A DNA stretch of 64,000 nt, from the NCBI RefSeq assembly GCF_000621205.1, contig NZ_KK211233.1:62001-126000 (forward strand), read 5' to 3'. Of the stretch, positions 61,841 to 64,000 are shown in pieces. The stretch is from Halotalea alkalilenta DSM 17697. Its GTDB lineage: Bacteria > Pseudomonadota > Gammaproteobacteria > Pseudomonadales > Halomonadaceae. The notes beneath the pieces are model-generated. The model saw only the letters and a list, made by a program, of their open reading frames with translations. It was not told the origin of the DNA and did not search any database. Both the position numbers and the translations under genes were made by a program. How positions within the stretch are numbered: position 1 is the first letter of the stretch; each line of letters begins with the position of its first letter.

Positions 61841-62758
61841 ATGACTCTCTCCCGACGTGATTTGCTCCTCACCGGCAGCGCCCTGATGCTTGCCGGCACT
61901 CTTCCCTGGCGCTCGGCTCTGGCCGCCGAAGGTGCGCCGCTGGCCAAGCCAATTCCCGCAGGAGACGAAACGCTGCCGGTGATCGGTATCGGCACCGCGC
62001 GGCGTTACCAGGGGGCGAGCGGGGAGGCGCTAGTGCCGCTACGCGAGGCCTTCCAGCGTTTCGTCGCACTCGGCGGCAGAGTGATCGACACCGCACCCTC
62101 CTATGGCGATGCCGAGCGCGTGATCGGTGAACTGATCGCCTCGCTCGGCATCCGCGACCAGCTGTTTCTCGCCACCAAGGTCAGCAGCAGCGGACGCGAG
62201 GCGGGCGTGGCGCAGATCGAGCGGTCGTTCGAGCTTTTGGGCACCGGGATGATCGACCTGATCGCGGTGCACAATTTCCAGGACACCGAAACCCAGCTGG
62301 AGACCCTGAGGGGCTATCGCGACCAGGGGCGGGTGCGCTACGTCGGCGCGACCACCTGGGTCGAGCGGCAGCACGACGAGATGGTGGAGTGGATCGAGCG
62401 CGGCGGGCTGGACTTCGTCCAGGTCGACTATGCGATCGACAATCGCGCCGCGGCGGAGACCGTGCTGCCCGCCGCCGAGGCCAACGGCGTGGCGGTGATG
62501 GTCAACCTGCCATTCGGTCGTGATCGCCTGTTCGACAAGGTGCGCGGCCAGGCGCTGCCCGATTGGGCGGCGGAAATCGACTGCCGGAGCTGGGCGCAGT
62601 TCTTCCTCAAGTACGTGGTCTCGCATCCGGCGGTGACCTGCGCGATCCCGGGCATGGCCAACCCGCGCTACGTCGAAGACAACCTCGGCGCCGCCGTCGG
62701 GCGGATGCCCGATGCTGGAATGCGCCGCAGGATGGAGGCGTTGGTCGACAGCCTCTGA
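61841..62758 (+). CDS. Tat-exported aldo/keto reductase
   Basis: A 305-aa AKR-fold protein. The N-terminus MTLSRRDLLLTGSALMLAGT contains a twin-arginine signal (SRRDLLL) and hydrophobic core, so it is probably exported folded. AKR catalytic residues are visible: Asp and Tyr in IDTAPSYGDAE, Lys in LATKVSSS, and His in AVHNFQDT. ATG 61841 is the Tat start; the reading from 61808 adds 11 residues. Periplasmic AKRs are uncommon. Confidence 0.88.
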   Translation: MTLSRRDLLLTGSALMLAGTLPWRSALAAEGAPLAKPIPAGDETLPVIGIGTARRYQGASGEALVPLREAFQRFVALGGRVIDTAPSYGDAERVIGELIASLGIRDQLFLATKVSSSGREAGVAQIERSFELLGTGMIDLIAVHNFQDTETQLETLRGYRDQGRVRYVGATTWVERQHDEMVEWIERGGLDFVQVDYAIDNRAAAETVLPAAEANGVAVMVNLPFGRDRLFDKVRGQALPDWAAEIDCRSWAQFFLKYVVSHPAVTCAIPGMANPRYVEDNLGAAVGRMPDAGMRRRMEALVDSL

Positions 62759-62788
62759 GTCGACGCCTGGTGAACCAGTTGCCCTGGC

Positions 62789-63685
62789 TCAGTCGAGATG
62801 AAGCCGCGCGGTGAGAAAGTCGAGCATCGCGCGGGTTCTCGAGGCGAGGTGGCGGCGGTCGTGATAGAGCGCGTGGATCGCATCGGAGTCCTCGCTGGCG
62901 AAGGGTTCGAGCAGCGACACCAGCGCGCCGCGCCGGATATCGTCGAGAACGTGGAAGCGGGTCAGCCGGCTGATGCCTACGCCGGCGAGCGTCAGTTCGC
63001 GCAGGGTTTCTCCATCGCCTGCGCTGAGGCTGCCGCTGACCGGCACGGCGCGCTGTTCGCCGTCGATGGTGAAGCGCCATTCGCTCAGCTGGCGGCGAAA
63101 GTTGAAGTCGATGCAGTCGTGGTCGATGAGCTCGGCAGGCGTGCGCGGCTCGCCGCGCCGGGCGAGATAGTCGGGAGAGGCGACGATCAGCTGCGGGCTG
63201 CGGCCGAGATAGCGCGCGATCAGCCGTGAGTCCGCCAGCGCGCCGTGGCGGATCACCAGGTCGGTGTGCTGTTCGAACGGGTCGATCAGCTCGTCGGTGA
63301 GGGTGAGATCGACCCGCATCCGCGGGTGGAGGGCGAGGAACTCGGGCAGCAGCGGCAGCAAGAGCCTGCGGCCGAAGGGCACCGAGACGTTGAGCCTCAA
63401 TACCCCCTGGGGTTCGCTCGCCTCGAGCCCGACCGCGCTTTCGGCATCCTCCAGGTCGGCGAGGATCACCTGGGCACGGTCGAAGAACAGCCTCCCCTCG
63501 GCGGTCGGCTGGAAGCTGCGGGTGGTGCGGTTGATCAGCCTGGCGCCGAGCCGCGACTCGAGGCGCTGGATCAGCTTCGCCACCGCCGAGGGCGTCATCT
63601 CCAGGCGCCGCGCAGCGGCGGCGAAGCTGCCCGACTGCACCACCTGGACGAACACTTCCATCTCTCCGGAACGATTGGTGTCCAT
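62789..63685 (-). CDS. LysR-family transcriptional regulator
   Basis: A 298-aa LysR protein with the winged helix-turn-helix (EMEVFVQVVQSGSFAAAARR... MTPSAVAKLIQRLESRLG) and an effector domain. It is divergent from the MFS gene at 63802, its probable target, with an inverted repeat between. Confidence 0.88.
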   Translation of the reverse strand: MDTNRSGEMEVFVQVVQSGSFAAAARRLEMTPSAVAKLIQRLESRLGARLINRTTRSFQPTAEGRLFFDRAQVILADLEDAESAVGLEASEPQGVLRLNVSVPFGRRLLLPLLPEFLALHPRMRVDLTLTDELIDPFEQHTDLVIRHGALADSRLIARYLGRSPQLIVASPDYLARRGEPRTPAELIDHDCIDFNFRRQLSEWRFTIDGEQRAVPVSGSLSAGDGETLRELTLAGVGISRLTRFHVLDDIRRGALVSLLEPFASEDSDAIHALYHDRRHLASRTRAMLDFLTARLHLD

Positions 63686-63701
63686 TCGCTGTTCCTAAAT
63701 T

Positions 63702-63718
63702 AGTGAATCCAATTCACT
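63702..63718. promoter_or_regulatory. inverted repeat, candidate LysR operator
   Basis: Perfect seven-bp arms AGTGAAT and ATTCACT around CCA, 17 bp upstream of the divergent LysR start, with TTAG/CTAA flanks. This is the kind of site LysR proteins bind to control their divergent neighbour and themselves. Confidence 0.6.
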
Positions 63719-63801
63719 TCTAAAAGGCGGATGGGAACTCTACTCGCTTAATCCTGGTGTCGACATCATGACGGTTCCTTTCCATGCCTGGAGAAGCCGC
63801 A

Positions 63802-64000
63802 ATGCCGCTCGCCCTCTACGCGCTCACCGCCGGTGCATTCGGCATCGGCATCACTGAATTCGTGATCATGGGGCTTTTGCTCGATATCGGCCGTGATCTC
63901 GGCGTTTCGACCTCGGTCGCTGGGTTTCTTGTCTCCGGCTATGCGCTCGGTGTCGTGGTCGGCGCTCCGTTGCTGACCCTGGCCACCGCCCGTCAGGCGC
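63802..64000 (+). CDS. MFS transporter, 3' end outside the window
   Basis: The visible 66 residues begin MPLALYALTAGAFGIGITEF and contain two membrane helices. The segment FGIGITEFVIMGLLLDIGRD is typical of the AraJ/YdhP (sugar or drug efflux) MFS branch. The gene is cut by the window end. It is divergent from a LysR gene. Confidence 0.8.
   Translation, partial: MPLALYALTAGAFGIGITEFVIMGLLLDIGRDLGVSTSVAGFLVSGYALGVVVGAPLLTLATARQA

Noticed and set aside
1-64000. CRISPR arrays, insertion sequences, integrases, rRNA
   Set aside because: No spaced direct-repeat array, transposase, integrase or rRNA sequence was recognised anywhere in the window.

Overview
The window is 64 kb of GC-rich, gene-dense bacterial chromosome with no rRNA, tRNA, phage, insertion sequence or CRISPR array that I could see. 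The gene set (Zn-type hemB, speE, trhO, YebE-like protein, ppiA, bglX, acdR-acdS, PQQ glucose dehydrogenase, TRAP and ActP transporters, many LysR regulators) fits a free-living, metabolically versatile gammaproteobacterium. Halomonadaceae is my best guess, but this is inference from gene content only.

Layout. 1-1.9 kb: several small, mostly acidic hypothetical proteins. 2-6.9 kb: ethanol/acetaldehyde oxidation unit (adhP, exaC) divergent from an AcoR-type sigma-54 activator, with a -24/-12 promoter and palindromes between them. 6.9-11 kb: CaCA exchanger, a GGA-rich putative small RNA with a strong terminator, an AGE-family sugar isomerase, a DksA/TraR zinc-finger protein and a YebE-like protein. 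11-16 kb: TRAP transporter (dctPQM) with a YcsI-family hydro-lyase and a LysR regulator. 16-18 kb: hemB and an SDR that lacks the catalytic Tyr. 18-28.4 kb: the most interesting block, a tightly coupled catabolic operon under a two-winged-helix GntR regulator: polar amino-acid-type ABC importer, M20 deacylase, enolase-superfamily racemase, metal-ligand-less M24 (creatinase/ectoine-hydrolase-like) enzyme, a CTP-synthase-like glutaminase without a synthase domain, and a DapA-like lyase, with a convergent aminotransferase. 28.7-36 kb: DUF4385, TetR, LysR, nitrilase, ActP/DUF485 symporter, a degenerate ureohydrolase, a coiled-coil protein and ppiA. 36-48 kb: a repeat-bearing spacer, bglX, flavin monooxygenase, MFS, aldo/keto reductase, LysR, quinone oxidoreductase, speE, CN-hydrolase and GNAT. 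47.8-52.9 kb: two NTF2-like proteins around a LysR gene, then PQQ glucose dehydrogenase. 53-57.6 kb: a complete lower mevalonate operon (mvk-mvaD-pmk-fni) with a thioesterase downstream, unusual for gammaproteobacteria. 58-64 kb: trhO, acdS/acdR (ACC deaminase and its Lrp-type regulator), YbaK, a Tat-exported aldo/keto reductase, LysR and a truncated MFS gene.

Working together: several units pair an uptake system with catabolic enzymes and a local regulator (TRAP/YcsI/LysR, ABC/M20/enolase/M24/GATase/DapA/GntR, ActP/nitrilase). This is a scavenging lifestyle, perhaps plant-associated given ACC deaminase, nitrilase, beta-glucosidase and periplasmic glucose oxidation.
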